Source: Hydractinia symbiolongicarpus (lineage: Eukaryota; Cnidaria; Hydrozoa; Anthoathecata; Hydractiniidae). From it: a stretch of 64,000 nucleotides of DNA. The notes beneath the pieces are model-generated. The model was not told the origin of the DNA. It was given only the letters and a program-made list of their open reading frames with translations, and did no database searches. The stretch is taken from positions 3,596,001 to 3,660,000 of the forward strand of contig NC_079889.1 of NCBI RefSeq assembly GCF_029227915.1. The letters are read 5' to 3'. Positions 49,581-61,856 of this stretch are shown in pieces; the first letter of the stretch is position 1; each line of letters starts with the position of its first letter. The translations under genes were made by a program, and so were the position numbers.

Positions 49581-50297
49581 TTAGGTAATGGTAGGAGAAT
49601 ACGCCGGAATATGTCCTTGCTTTTGACAAATCCAACATAATCGCGGATAAGACCATGTAGATGTGGGGTTTCGTACGTTGGGAACAAACGTAGTATTTTG
49701 ACTGTGATAATTAACGTATCTTCTGCGAGTTTCCGCAGGCTTAAATCGTAACTTTGCTTTTTTAATTTTTTCCTTTTTAGCATTTGCTGTTCTTATTGCT
49801 CTGTTTATGGCGCGCCCGTCCTCAGAATTAGAGGCTAGATCATCGCTTTCATATTCCTTAGCAGTTTGCCAATCCTCCCTATCCGCTAACCGTATAAGTT
49901 TGACACGTTTCCGTATTAACTTCTTACCTTCAAGGTGTTCTTTAGTGGCATTAACTTCATTTTCAGCGATGCTCTCTTGCGCTCTGTCTAATGTAGTAAG
50001 CAGTTTAGTGCAGAATTCCATCTGTTTTTGGTTACCTCGCCTTTTTAAGTTACTTGACTGTAAGTTGCGTTGTGCTTCTATAGTAGCTTCTACCTTCTTT
50101 TCGTGCTTTTCTAGGAACCTTTTGGCAATTTCTGCAACGGTAGCAGCAGCTTCTGAAGTTGATTCTTGATCCTTGGCAAGTTTTGCTTCGACAATCTTTT
50201 GGATTTCTTCGTCCGCCATGTTTGAGACGCTAAGGCCAACTGACGATCGAGGAAGAACCCTTGCGAGAATCGCCTGAAATACTAACTCACTGCGCAT
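49581..50297 (-). pseudogene. DIRS-like gag-type ORF
   Basis: 238 open codons. A second Met (50219, MADEEIQKIVEAKLAKDQ) may be the original start. The body is charged and helical (VAEIAKRFLEKHEKKVEA, KHLEGKKL-type heptads, SDDLASNSEDGRAINRA). It ends with a degenerate zinc knuckle, CWICQKQGHIPAYSP, in which the last Cys of C-x2-C-x4-H-x4-C is missing. In this class the ORF encodes the nucleic-acid-binding coat-like protein. It sits directly upstream of the RT region. Confidence 0.75.
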
Positions 50298-51744
50298 GAG
50301 CAGTCACACCTGCAAAGCATTGCCGTACAGAATCTGAAAAGAAACTTAGTTTCCAGCAATAACGTCGCGACTTTAGACCTTAGGTCATTTGGTTAATTTA
50401 TAAATCTTAATCAATTTAAATTTTTACTGACAGTGTGACATGTTTCGTTTATTTTTTGGAACTTAATGGGCCGTCGCGTGAACTGTTTCCTAATATTGAC
50501 AATCCAGAAACTGCCATTAGTGCATTCACCGTTGTTATCCTGGTCTATGGATCTGTAAAAGAAAAATGGTTGGAGTCTGCCTGTTGTGAAGTCTGTTTAA
50601 CCATATCGAGAAATAGCCAAAAACCTTCCTTTACCAATAACATTAGGTCATGTAATATTATTGGACATAATAAAAAAAGTCTTCCATTGTCACTTAGCTA
50701 CAGATAATTGCTCAGTGCAAATAAACTACCAAGGTTGTTTTTGTCATACAGATGTCAATTATTATGCTAGAGTATTTTAAGGTACTGGACCATAGGTGCA
50801 ATCCTTATCTCAATCTTGCCAGAGACTAGAAAAGCGTTAAACTTTTCTATCTTTTATACTGCAGCATTAGAATAGGAAGTGAGTTATAGGTGTTTGTGCA
50901 GTTGTGTGCTTTCGTTGACGTCAAGATTTGTAGCTGTATGTCCCTAAATGTGGAACAAATCTTATTTTAATGTTTGAATTTAACTGGTTTAAAAGGGTTA
51001 TATCACATTTACAAATCTTATTTGTATACGATTTTAAACCTTAAACTAGACAGCATTTACAGAATATCCTAATTGTCCTTTTGTTTATCTACAAGATCAG
51101 CATGTGAATTTAAGAATGTTTTCAATGATGGCGCAACCTAGATTTCTTATTATAACGAATTTTTGTATCAAAAATTTAGAAAATCATGAAATGAGAACTT
51201 GCTTATTTTCTAATTCGTTGCATTCAATGGAAAATAACTTGATTTATTAACCCTTTATAACCTTCGTATATGCAATACAAGTGTAGTGAATAAGACTAGA
51301 TAGTATCTGTTTCCTTGGTCACGTGACAAGGCAAAATAGGGATTGACTGTATCTTACATACCCGGTTATAAGACTTTAATAAATTGATATGGTCGTTCTT
51401 TCATCCGTTTTTTATCTCTATGTTTAAGAAATTAAGAAGATTATTACAAGCGACTAAGTGATATTTTTGTAGCGAATTGGGTCTCTAACGTTTCATGCTG
51501 TCTAAGACTCATTGCAATTTAGAATTTATTTTAAATTTGATAACATTCTTCAGAGTGCTGACTTCCAACAAATGATCTTTGCATTAAAATGATCGGAAAA
51601 GACAACAAAATCTTTCCTTTTTTCCTATCAGTTTTAGGCAATACACAGGGCTTAATCTTTTCCTGCCGGGGTGCGATATATAAAAAAGGGGTCGGTGTAA
51701 CCGAAAGAATTAAATCTTTTATAACTTTTTTTAACTATACCTAA
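50298..51744. other. Intergenic region
   Basis: Includes the 5' flank of the DIRS-like element. No coding domain recognised; a 90-codon open frame at 50435-50707 has no support beyond being open. Confidence 0.45.
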
Positions 51745-54109
51745 TCAGTCAATTCTAACTTCAGGTTTCTTCATTCTTGAAACCAGTAAGTGGTTGTATT
51801 CAATCACACTTTTTACTGATTCAAAAGAAACCGAGCTCCCACAAAACCAAATTTTGTGTTTTCCTTGCAATCTCAAGACTTTCCAATGATGGCCCTGTTC
51901 TGCATCTCGAAAATTAAACCTTTCAAAATATGGCCATTTTCGCTGGTATAACATCCTACTTCTGGTAGCCCCATAATTTTTCAGATGCTGTTTCAGTATA
52001 GATCGTAGTTGCCTTTTATTAGGCTTCTTCTTGCTGTACTGATAAAAAACCGATGTTCGTTTCTTATCACCATCGTCTCCTGTCGGGTACTTACCCTCGG
52101 CATAACTGTATCCATGGTAACCGTGTGTACTGGCGTAACTTTCTCTTGACGCCCATACAGCCATGTTCTGCTTTGAATAGATGCGATCAAACCACCAGTC
52201 TACTGGGCTAACGCTTCGTTTCGATTCGAACACATCAACTAGAGATGTAGTGTAATACGTATGCTCCATGGAGGAGAACATTTTCTTCTCCTCCTTCGTT
52301 TCTTTGCCACCAATAAGTTTCACAATTTTAGACACTGGAGGTGTCCATATAAGGAAGTCGTAACTTTCGATTTTAATTGGTCCTTTTGGGTCATCTTTAT
52401 AGTAGACAAAGATCTTATTGGTCTTGCCGTTTATGTCATGCGCATTGTCGTCAATGTGAATATATCGGACGGAAATGTTGTACGTTATATCAAGGTCGAG
52501 TGTAATTGCCATTGAACTCCAAAGACTCTCAAAGCCATTTGAAAGAATGTATAAACCTAGAATGAAATACAACATTAATCAAACTTTTACAATATTTCTA
52601 AAGGGAAATAATTTGAGTAAATCCACTCCTTGTCAACTTGTTTCAACAATTTTTAAAGCCAAGCAATAATTAGATAAATAAATAAATAAATAGATAGATG
52701 TAGATAAACGTTAGATAGATAAATAATTTTTTTAGTTGAAGACTTCAATTGAACTGTTTTATTTGGTAGATACATAATAGTAACACAACAGATTAGGCTT
52801 CATTCACCTCCGTCATCACCATTCAAGAAACTAACAATGCCTTGCATCAACCTTGGTGTGTTCCATAGTAATCCATACAAGGCTGGTACCTCATCTAATT
52901 GACCATACCCTTGTAAGGTAAAAGACGCTGTCAGTAAATCTTTCAAATCCTCCAACTCGTTGCGTTTTAAAAAATCATAAAACGAACCAGAAATTTTAGA
53001 CTTTGTTTGTTCACTTGGTTCTGGCATTAACTCTCCTTTATATTCACCGAACAAGCTTCGATGTAATGCTATGTATTTGTATATGGTGGAGACATACATC
53101 TTTTTCAAATTATCCAACGACACGTCCTTATATTTGGATTTCAGCTTAAGAAAAATATAAGTCGCAAATGGAATGCCACTTGTTGAGTTATCTGCCCAAA
53201 CGCTTGCCATAGGTATTGGAACTAAGCTATTGTTAGTAAATTGTTTTAGTAGAGAAATTACATTTTCTTCGTAGTCTTTAGATATATAAACTGTTCCCAG
53301 CTCGTGTATGGTGCCTCTGTATTTGATTGATGTTGACTTTCCGCCTGAAATAGAAAGAAGCAAAAGTAAATGGTGAGAAAAAATTGGATTTCTAAAAATT
53401 TAATGAATAGAAAGTTACTAGAAACGTGTATGAAGTTCGTTATCAAAAAACCGTTCAGAAAATTTTAAAAATCTTGCAGATTACACTTACCTAAAAGGAA
53501 GAAAATGGTAAACGAAATTTGCATTGAGGTTTATCAGTTTTACTTTAGATTTCAAAATTTCAGATTAACATTCACATCCCATGCCGGGTTGGCACACCAT
53601 TACAACTGTTTATCTGTTGTAGCTATAAGGAATTTTAATTTTTTTTAGCAGGCTTTAAAATTATTTATTTGGAGCCTTAAAATTCCCTAAATTTGCCCTA
53701 ATTTTTACTTATAAGAAGGTAGGGTTATATTGTTTAACATCAATTATTGAATCTTTTGTAACTTCAACCTCAGATTAACCTGGGACTTCTTTAAACCTAG
53801 TAGAATTAGAATTGTTCAGAAAAAATTACTAACGTGCCTGATTAAGAAGACCAAAAAATACTCACCGAGGCGGTTGGTTCTTTCTAGAATCTTCACATTT
53901 TTAAAACCTTTCTCTTTTAACAAGTAAGCCATATGAATTCCACTAGGTCCTGCTCCAATAATAGCAATATCGTCACTGAGAGACTTTGGACCTTTGATAT
54001 CTGTTGGAAGAACATCTTTAAAGTCACTTGCAGACTTAACTTCAATCGTCTTTTCTCCACGTGAGAAAAGTATCAACAGGGTGAGTATACTTATATGAGA
54101 AAAACTCAT
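51745..54109 (-). CDS. Secreted FAD-dependent amine-oxidase-like protein, 530 aa, 3 exons
   Basis: Exons on the minus strand: 54109-53866, 53344-52808, 52556-51745; phases close to 530 residues. The start is the ATG at 54109, since the frame upstream has no ATG. Residues 1-18 form a signal peptide (MSFSHISILTLLILFSRG). A Rossmann dinucleotide fold follows: IAIIGAGPSGIHMAYLLKEK (G52, G54, G57), Glu76 in ILERTNRLGG for the FAD ribose, and the RxGG-type turn spanning the first intron. The C-terminus has the second flavin-contacting region, WPYFERFN then GKHKIWFCGSSVSFESVKSV, typical of amine-oxidase/beta-cyclopiazonate-dehydrogenase-like proteins. Likely a secretory-pathway or extracellular flavin oxidoreductase; the substrate cannot be read. 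No poly(A) signal was recognised. Confidence 0.85.
52675..52728. repeat. TAGA/TAAA microsatellite in the amine-oxidase gene intron
   Basis: Interrupted ATAAATAAATAAATAG, ATAGATAGATG and TAGATAGATAAATAA units in the second intron. Confidence 0.85.
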
Positions 54110-55094
54110 GATGAGGAAGGAATTATCTGATCGCAAAATAACATTGAGTTTACAGCTTTTCTATATTATCTAAAATGTATTTTTTTAACACCGTGATACT
54201 ATGGCATAATGCTTCCTTCCTTGAACCTGACCTGTTATTGTTATTTCTTAATTAATTTTTAATAAAAGAAATAACCAAGCTCTAAAATGTGTTGCTATGA
54301 AATGGCATCTTTTCTGTTGAATATTTTAGTTAAATTCTCCACGACTGTTTTATGTTAATGCCAATGCATATCGTTATTCTTTATCGCTGAAGCCTCCACG
54401 GGAGAGACACATTCGCAGTTGAGCTAACTAGTTAGAAAAAATACACCTTGGTTACGTCAAAGTTGTATTTTTCACACACATTTATTCTACAAAACGTATT
54501 TCATTATATTTTTTGTTATTTATTTTTGCAACTATATGCAAAGCAACATTGTCAATTGCACCTAACTTTCATCATTCACAAATCATGATATTGCATTTCT
54601 TTCGTTAATATGTCAAATGTAACATTGGCACCAATTTGTCATAAGCATATAAATACGAATACAGGCTATTCTACCTGTGTAACCGGTACACTTTACAAAA
54701 TGGCCAAAGGAGCGAACTAAGTATAGATGCATAATGTGTGGAATGATTATTTTTCTTCCCTGTTTTTGCAACTACAGCGCGCGGATCTACATTTCTGTTC
54801 AGGTCACAGTTTAGATGTTAAGCGAATCATGACTACCATAAAAATTTTGTTTCAAAACAAACCATCCTATTTGCCTCTTGCATGGATACAGCACATCCTC
54901 TAATTTGTTTTACGTGCCCTTCGGTCTTCAAAATGTTCTGGTTCAGCAACTGAATTAAAATAAAAATTTTAAAATTCAGACTAAGTTTCATTCAACAAGT
55001 AAGTAATGAATGTGGAAAACATTCATAACCGTATGATTTGTTAGAATAAAAAGACGAAAAATGATCAGAGTCAAATGTCCTTCTTTTGTTTTAA

Positions 55095-55808
55095 CCCTAT
55101 TCGGTGTGAGGGGGCGGATTCCGCCCCCACCCTGACGGTTTTTCTTTAATAAATCCTTATTGCTATGTTATATGGCTATGAAACTTACTCAGTTTCAGTA
55201 TTTATCTATTAAACACCTGCAAGCCAAATTTTTAGGTCCCATACCTTTCAGAGGCTTTGATATTGGCCATTAATCGAAACTACTCCTAAAAATCTCTATA
55301 AAATCCTTATAATGGAGAAAATTTAATAACTCCTGTTAAAAATAATCTTACAACTTGTAACTTGCAACACAACTTTGTTTTATTAAGAAGAATCATCGTG
55401 TTTAATTTGGACACGTGATTAATCCGATTTCCCGATTTTGTCGGATTTTAGCCAAAAATCGGAAAAACCGGATTTTTGGGCGCTTTTTTATGCGATCCAC
55501 GTAAAACCCGGAAAATATGTTAAATAACTTTTATTTAGCTTTCAGAATCTTTAAACAGAATGCAAAAATTCGCTCTGGAACAAAAGTAATTAAATTTTAA
55601 GCAGATAATGGCATTTTTAAGAAATTTCAAGATTCTGATGACGTCAGAGAAAATGTGCGGACGCAAGCAAAAATTTATTGCTGCCATTTTGATCCTTTTA
55701 CGACGTACTATAAGTGCGCCAAGTTTTGATTCAATTTGAAGATCCCTATGAAAGGTTATTGAGGCGGAATGGTCATAGTATGTTCGAAAAACCCCGGACC
55801 GAATAGGG
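55095..55808. mobile_element. piggyBac-like MITE with CCCTATTCGG ends
   Basis: Left end CCCTATTCGGTGTGAGGGGG; right end, reverse strand, CCCTATTCGGTCCGGGG. TTAA directly outside at 55091-55094 and 55809-55812. About 714 bp, no transposase frame. CCC(T/A)-starting ends with a TTAA duplication are a piggyBac hallmark. Confidence 0.72.
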
Positions 55809-56519
55809 TTAAAGGGAAATTGCATGTTGAGATTAATGGGCGATAATAAACATTTTTACCATTGTCCGCCATTGCCAGAAATCCTTTTACACGACTCCAT
55901 TCCAGGAGCCTGGTTGTGACGTTAAGGCCTAAGGAACAAATTAAACAATCTTAACAAATTTCAGGGTCACACATTGCTCAAAGCTGTGAAAACCGTAGAT
56001 AAATATAATATGAAGCAACGTTATTTAAAGTTTAACTTAACAACTTTAATTTCCAATTTCATGCAATATCGACAACAATTGTCATACGAAGAACATACCA
56101 GAATTACGAATTTAAACGAGCTGGTATATGCTAATAATGTGAAGAACACTTAAGATAAAAAACATTTGCCCCTTAAACTCAGCCCTCGAGGTTTAATGGT
56201 TGCGTATTTGGGTCAAGAAATATGTCTTTCTCCTGAAGGATTTATTTTGATGCCGCATTATAGTCACATTGGCATAAAATGAATAGATAACCCAATGATC
56301 ATAAGAAGTCAATGTATCTACGTATAAATTTGCTAAAGGTAATGTGTAGCTTATTTTAACCATTTTGTCCTCACGTGGAAAATTATGTTTCCTTGCAGAA
56401 GGAAGAAAAGTGCTGTTAAAGGAATTAGACTGATCTTCAAATGTTTTTTATTATTAGGCAAATTCCCAGCCTCAACGTTTTTATAAAACAGAAGGGTTGG
56501 GAATTTCTGCCTCCTTTTC

Positions 56520-56564
56520 CCAACCTTTGACCGGGTCACTCACACCCAAAATGAATAGGGTTAA
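56520..56564. mobile_element. Solo end of a related TTAA element
   Basis: Reverse strand reads TTAACCCTATTCATTTTGGG, the same TTAA plus CCCTATTC start as the neighbour, but no facing partner was found between 55813 and here. It may pair with the left end at 55095 as a longer or nested copy. Confidence 0.45.
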
Positions 56565-56972
56565 TTGTGTTGTACAATGCTTACTCATCACTAATATAAA
56601 AACCTTCTGCAAAACTTTGGGCAGCTGTTGAGTAGGTGAATGTCGAGACTTAATATTACTTTGGTACGCTTATTAACGGTAGAGCTTAACATTTCCGTCT
56701 TAAATGGCACAAGTTATTTTGAAAGCACCAACTAAAACATTTTTTTAGAGTAATCAAAAAGCCTGGGAGCAAGGCTGAAGTTTGATTTTTATAGCAACTG
56801 TCTTACAAGGTAAAGTAGGCGTGGCGTTTATTTTTCTTGTCTTTTTAAATTATTGATACGAAATATATATTCTCTCAGACAAAAAACATGTATTCTAAAT
56901 TTCAAATACTTACAACAAAAATAAATTTAAATGTCATTCTGAACTGAAATAACAAAATTTCTTTAAAGAATA

Positions 56973-57917
56973 TTATAAATGTCCTAAAAGCAATGTATTT
57001 TCACTAGAAATATGATTTTCATGCTCAGAAAATGCTGATTCAGCAACAATATCGTCATGTGTTTCTCTCTTATTTGACATGCACACTACATCAGGTTGTA
57101 TCCCCTTTACATCCACATGCAATTCTTTATTACTGATTTCTGTTCTTACTTCAGCTATAATTGCCATATCAGCTGCTATCTTGGAATCTTCCCTTTTTGG
57201 AGTCACCTCATTGTTTTGCATTGTAGGTAGTATTCCATTTAGTTCCACTGACTCTGCCGCAGAACCTTTAGGTAAACCATTAGATATACTATTAGGTAAA
57301 CGATTAGGTAATCCAATTTGTGTTGAGGTGTTACTAGTGTTAAGAACGACTTCAACTTCTTCTTCAAAGATATTTTCTTCTTCGTATTCAAGTTGATCAG
57401 CAATTTTTGTGTATTCTTTTATTTCCAATAATCTCAATTCCTGTAGATTAACGCAGTTTCTTATCAAGATATACTTTGCCCTTGTAAAGACAGCGTCTAC
57501 GAATAACCAGTTAAATTGTATTAACTCTTTTAAAGTCATCTTTAACAACTGCAACATCATACATTCATTAACAATATCAATAATGGCGCATTCAACTTCA
57601 GTGCTACCATTTGTAACCTTAGATTCTCTTGATTTTTTTATTCCACAAAAATCCTTGTATGCTTTCATAATATTCTTCTTGGAACTTCCATCTATAACAA
57701 ACGTTAGCCAGCAAGTTAACGTTACTTTCTTATTGTCTTTTGTTATAACATCATCGCCTTCAAATTTAATTTTACATTGACCAATGTTGAAACGTCTTGT
57801 CATTTGACAGCATGGAAACGGTATAATTGACCAACGTCTAGCTACCGATAAGGGTACACCTAATGTTTCGAATATCAAAGCTTCGTTAGGTTTAGCTCGA
57901 ACAAAGAATGCAGGCAT
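56973..57917 (-). CDS. Flotillin-like SPFH-domain protein, 314 aa
   Basis: One exon. The ATG at 57917 (MPAFFVRAKPNEALIFETLG) is the first in frame; the track of open codons upstream has none. The N-terminal 110 residues follow the flotillin pattern FF-x-C/R-x-P-N-E-A, a short hydrophobic strand, then WSIIPFPCCQMTRRFNIGQC, DDVITKDNKKVTLTCWLTFV and KNIMKAYKDFCG. The next helical part keeps the SPFH outline (CAIIDIVNECMMLQLLKMTL). After about residue 190 it departs: instead of the long Ala/Glu-rich flotillin coiled coil there is an acidic EYEEENIFEEEVEV stretch and a Ser/Thr/Asn-rich, probably disordered tail. Flotillins scaffold membrane microdomains and endocytic sites on the cytoplasmic face. 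No N-terminal MG for myristoylation is present. A divergent paralogue is likely. A CATATTTCAG site upstream suggests a 5' UTR intron. Confidence 0.75.
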   Translation of the reverse strand: MPAFFVRAKPNEALIFETLGVPLSVARRWSIIPFPCCQMTRRFNIGQCKIKFEGDDVITKDNKKVTLTCWLTFVIDGSSKKNIMKAYKDFCGIKKSRESKVTNGSTEVECAIIDIVNECMMLQLLKMTLKELIQFNWLFVDAVFTRAKYILIRNCVNLQELRLLEIKEYTKIADQLEYEEENIFEEEVEVVLNTSNTSTQIGLPNRLPNSISNGLPKGSAAESVELNGILPTMQNNEVTPKREDSKIAADMAIIAEVRTEISNKELHVDVKGIQPDVVCMSNKRETHDDIVAESAFSEHENHISSENTLLLGHL

Positions 57918-58149
57918 GTTTTTCCCTCTTGGCAAAATTCAGTTCCGTTTAATTAATCTGAAATATGAAAGTTGTAATGTAAATGTTATGGGTTACAAAA
58001 GCAGTAGTCAAGATCGACTCAGATGTTAAGAGTTTAATACAAAGACACCCCGAGACTTGGGATTATTCTGTTTGCTTTTTTAACACTCGTATATTCTACT
58101 TACACTGCCTTACAAAATAAACAAACAAAAATGTGTAACACTTTCGCCG

Positions 58150-58430
58150 GACAAATTTTTTCGACAAAAAAGGTTATTCGTTGTAAAACGTATTTGTCAC
58201 TTAAAGAACATTTTTGTCACTTCTGTACATTCTTGATTACGTTTATTCAGTTAATTTTGTTTATATAGACTGTAAAAAAGCTCTTTTAGGCTATAACTTT
58301 AAAGTAAGTAGCTGTTCAAATCTCGGTCAAAATTTCCTTTCACCACTGAAATAATTTGACAAATAAGTGAAATAATTTGGCACACAACTGCTTTTGTGCG
58401 TCCCTTTTTTCTTGCGTTTTGTCGAATAAC
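58150..58430. repeat. Candidate short inverted-repeat element
   Basis: GGTTATTCGTTGTAAAACG faces CTTGCGTTTTGTCGAATAACC at the far side, about 240 bp apart, within sequence rich in TTTGTCACTT and TTTGACA words. No target duplication identified. Confidence 0.35.
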
Positions 58431-59596
58431 CAAGAAATGAAGTATTTATAAATAGCTAAGTAAATGTAAATTATTAACAAATAAATATAAAAAACAATTT
58501 CTTAATCTTATTTTTACTCTGGAGTTTTTACTCATTTTATCATGCAAAAATTTTGGTTTAAATCTAATAATTCTGTCTTTAGTCGTAGCATCTTGTCCTA
58601 TTTTATAAGAAGAATGAGGTATAGAATATCTGAAAATGATAGCGAAATGAAAAGAATAAAAAGCCTGAAAGTTTTTTCTGAAAAATATAACATTTTGATC
58701 TTTCGCAGAATCGCTTGTGGTGAATTTGCAAAATGTGTGGATACTTTGATTTTGGGTCGCAAAAAATTGCTTTAAAAATATGTTTACAATATAACAACAT
58801 AAAGAAATAGGGACACCTCAGGTCGAAGGCAAATTTTCAGAGTTTTTTTTTAAAAAATGTATTGCAAAGTGTTTTTAACTGGAATGAAATCTTCGTGAAA
58901 GCCCCACATTTAAATATACAAGGACTTGATCGCGCCATTTCGATACAGATAAGTCTTTAATTAAACTGGTAGCTAATTAGTTCTGTTTTATAAGTTTTGT
59001 TAAAAAAACCATCAATAAACAACAATCTTGTCCAGCGTTTCTCTTGCTACGGAATTACCCGTCAAAATGCTAACGATCTAAACTCAGTTGAATGTAGTTT
59101 TAAATATGAATTAAAACATAAAAAATAGAATGAAAGACAAAGAGAAACCTAAGAAAACAACAAAAGCTGATTAAACAAAAAAATATTCTGTTCTTTTACA
59201 CGATGCTGAATTTTCCGTTGTATATTGTTTACTCAGACCTAACGTTTTCTTCTTTCCATGATATTCAAATTAGGTGATGTATTATTCATCAAAAAATAAA
59301 AACATTCTTAGTAAAGACTTTGAACTTGAAACCGATAAATATATGTTGCTATGGGCTAGTTTACACTTGGGTTTAACAAAAGAAAATGTGATAAATAGTG
59401 TTAGATATTCAGTTCACCGGTGTTATACGTTTAGCAGCAAAAAAATATTTAAAAGTAAATACCAAAACTTTTTATTGTGAATTTTATTGTCGGCATGAAT
59501 ATCAAAAGAATAAAGGGAAGGTCGGAAGTTTTTTTAAAATCAATATAAAAAAGTCTTTAAAATATGTGATTAAGGAGACCTTTCTAACTTGGTCCA

Positions 59597-59667
59597 GGGG
59601 GGGGGGGGGGGGGGTTACAAACATATTATGACCAGTGGTTGGGAGTTGATGGGGCTTGGGGGGGGGG
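59597..59667 (+). repeat. G homopolymer tracts
   Basis: An 18-G run (59597-59614) and a 10-G run (59658-59667), with GGGG between. Length is probably unstable or misassembled. Confidence 0.85.
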
Positions 59668-61856
59668 ATTTCGACTTATAGTACGTCCTAAAAGAAACAA
59701 AATGGCAGCGATACGTTTTTGCTAATGTCAGCACTTAAGAAAAGAAGGGAAAGGGGAGTTGGTTCATTGTGGGGTTAGACTATGATAGTAAAAATCCCTG
59801 ACAGGTGGCTTGATGATGTCACAAATTTAGGATGTTTAACATTTCTCTTGTCATTAACACATTTTGATTTAATTTTTGTTAAAATCAAGAAACAACGACT
59901 AATTTAGAAGTCCGTCAATCACGTATTTTAAACATGTTTGTAGGTTAGTTTGATTAAATTCAAACGCTTGTAACGTGCTATTTTTTTCTCACATTAGCAT
60001 GACCAAGACCCTGTGAACCCTGACGTAAATCATTATGTTAGGCAAGCGTGCCGGAGCATGTGTCTAGTACATTTTAAAGGCTGTCAGCTACGCGTGTGCA
60101 TAATTAGAGATTTCACAACCTGTCTATTGCACAGCGTTAGCCCTCTAACGATTATGTCCATTTTTAAGTAAATGACGACAAAACTACCTCAATATTTGTT
60201 TCATTTTGACTGGACCAGCGCCCTTAACTTTTTTATTAACTTCCTCGTCCGTAGAAAGCCTCTCAGAGAAAAACGCTATGTTTTGATATTAGAATCTGAG
60301 TGGTGCGAGTGTTCAAACCAAATTAACTACTTTCTAACTTTGCTTAAGTTACAAATCTCGTTTTGTCATAACATAATACCACAATTAAACACAATCAAAT
60401 AATATCGAAAATGGAAACAAAAAAACAAACTCAGTTAACCCCTCCTAATCTGTGCAAAATTTTAAGATTGAAGCAGAAATAATTGTCCGAAAATTACCGA
60501 GATTTATTTGTGTGTTGCGACAACGCTTGTAGACAGTGTAAATTTATACAAAGGAAGTATTAATAGCCATCAAATACATTGCACATTGTGAACTTCAGAT
60601 TCATGTTGTTACGAAAATAAGGAGAATAATTTTTCTAAAGAAGCTGAACATATTACATGAACTGATACTTTATGATTCGTTCAACACTTAGCTGGAACGC
60701 ATTATTCAACACAAGCTACACCGAAAAATTATATAGTCTACCGAAACTAACCCTATTTATTATTAAAATTAACAAACGTATTATAATTCGCTTTGTGTTT
60801 TCTTATTCATTTTGTTGTTCTTTCCTTTTACACAAAACAGGTTGCATAAAGGTACACATGGCAAAACTTTCGTTCGGAAATGGTTATTCTAGTATAAAAA
60901 ATAAAAATTTAAATAAAAATCCTCTCCTTTTCATCTTCTTTTTCTAAAATGACAGATAATAACTCATCTTAATTGTATATATAATTTTGCTAACTTACTG
61001 TAAACAGACGTGAAATTTGTGCTCATTTACCATACGGCAAATTCAAGAGCATTTACAGATCTTTGTGTAGCCACATCGGTTAAAATCAAACTGGTCACGT
61101 GACTTCTTTTTTTCCTTTTTTTTAATCCAAGAAAATTAAAAACCTGTTGGTTTGTATATGCGAAGAAGCAATAAAATAATTTGTTCACATTACAGAAATT
61201 TAACAATATATGGCCAATCAACTGCATAAGAAACGCAACTACCACAAAATTCTAAATTACTACAATTATCAATATAGCATAAAACTCTCTAAACTCCTTA
61301 AAATTCTAAAATTATTTTCATAACAAAAAAGACCTCTCTGGAGAATATATAAATGTTGTCTGCAAATTCCCACTTGAGCAATTAAATTTTAAGTTGTTGT
61401 TGAAACATAAAAAAAACTTCTAAAATATCATCTCACCGCTGCAATACACATGGGAGTTTTTACGCTGAGATATTATTCGTAATGCGAGCATGTGGTAAAA
61501 ACGGCATACAAGCAGATATATTTTTTTCCGTAAGTTCTATATAGCTATTACATTTTTCGATCACAATTTTTTGGAAAAATAGATTTTATTTTATTTTGCA
61601 ACTAAACAAAATATAAGCGCAGGTTAAGAACAAGAGCAAGTATGGAAGAAGCTAATTAGCGACGAATATTCTACGCAAAAATCTGCGAAGTTTCTACGCA
61701 AAGATTTCTTATCTGAAGAAGCATTGTATCCCCAGTTTGACGGAACGAGAACTAAAATTTTTGGAAATGTTTTTCTTGCATATTTCCCGCTAAAACGACT
61801 TCCATGCAGATATGACGGCACGTTAGATCTAATGATTTCATTAAAATTATTACTTA

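Larger units (their letters stand above)
46323..50297 (-). mobile_element. Degenerate DIRS-like tyrosine-recombinase retrotransposon
   Basis: Minus-strand order gag, reverse transcriptase, RNase H, tyrosine recombinase matches the DIRS/Ngaro class; there is no integrase or protease. RT, RNase H and recombinase carry recognisable core motifs, but frames are broken by shifts and stops, and a second element is inserted at 47660-47975. The terminal and internal complementary repeats that separate DIRS, Ngaro and PAT were not found, so the subgroup is open. The copy is dead. Confidence 0.85.
54110..56972. other. Intergenic region with TTAA-flanked MITEs
   Basis: Apart from the elements at 55095-55808 and near 56520-56564, AT-rich and without a supported gene. 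Reverse frames at 55535-55825 and 56351-56539 lie within or beside the elements and have no domain. Confidence 0.45.
57918..61856. other. Intergenic region
   Basis: No gene supported. Includes a candidate inverted-repeat pair (GGTTATTCG... about 58169-58189 versus its complement about 58411-58429) and two G homopolymer tracts. Open frames (58542-58775, 59274-59480, 60172-60402, 60672-60947) are low-complexity or unrecognised. Confidence 0.4.

Noticed and set aside
49807-50169. Plus-strand 120-codon open frame
   Set aside because: Exact antisense of the DIRS-like gag frame, which has the zinc-knuckle remnant; composition is that of a shadow.
53816-54136. Start of the amine-oxidase gene at 54136
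   Set aside because: That codon is TTG; the first ATG is 54109 and begins a proper signal peptide.
57079-57780. Two plus-strand frames of 105 and 123 codons
   Set aside because: Antisense shadows of the flotillin-like gene.
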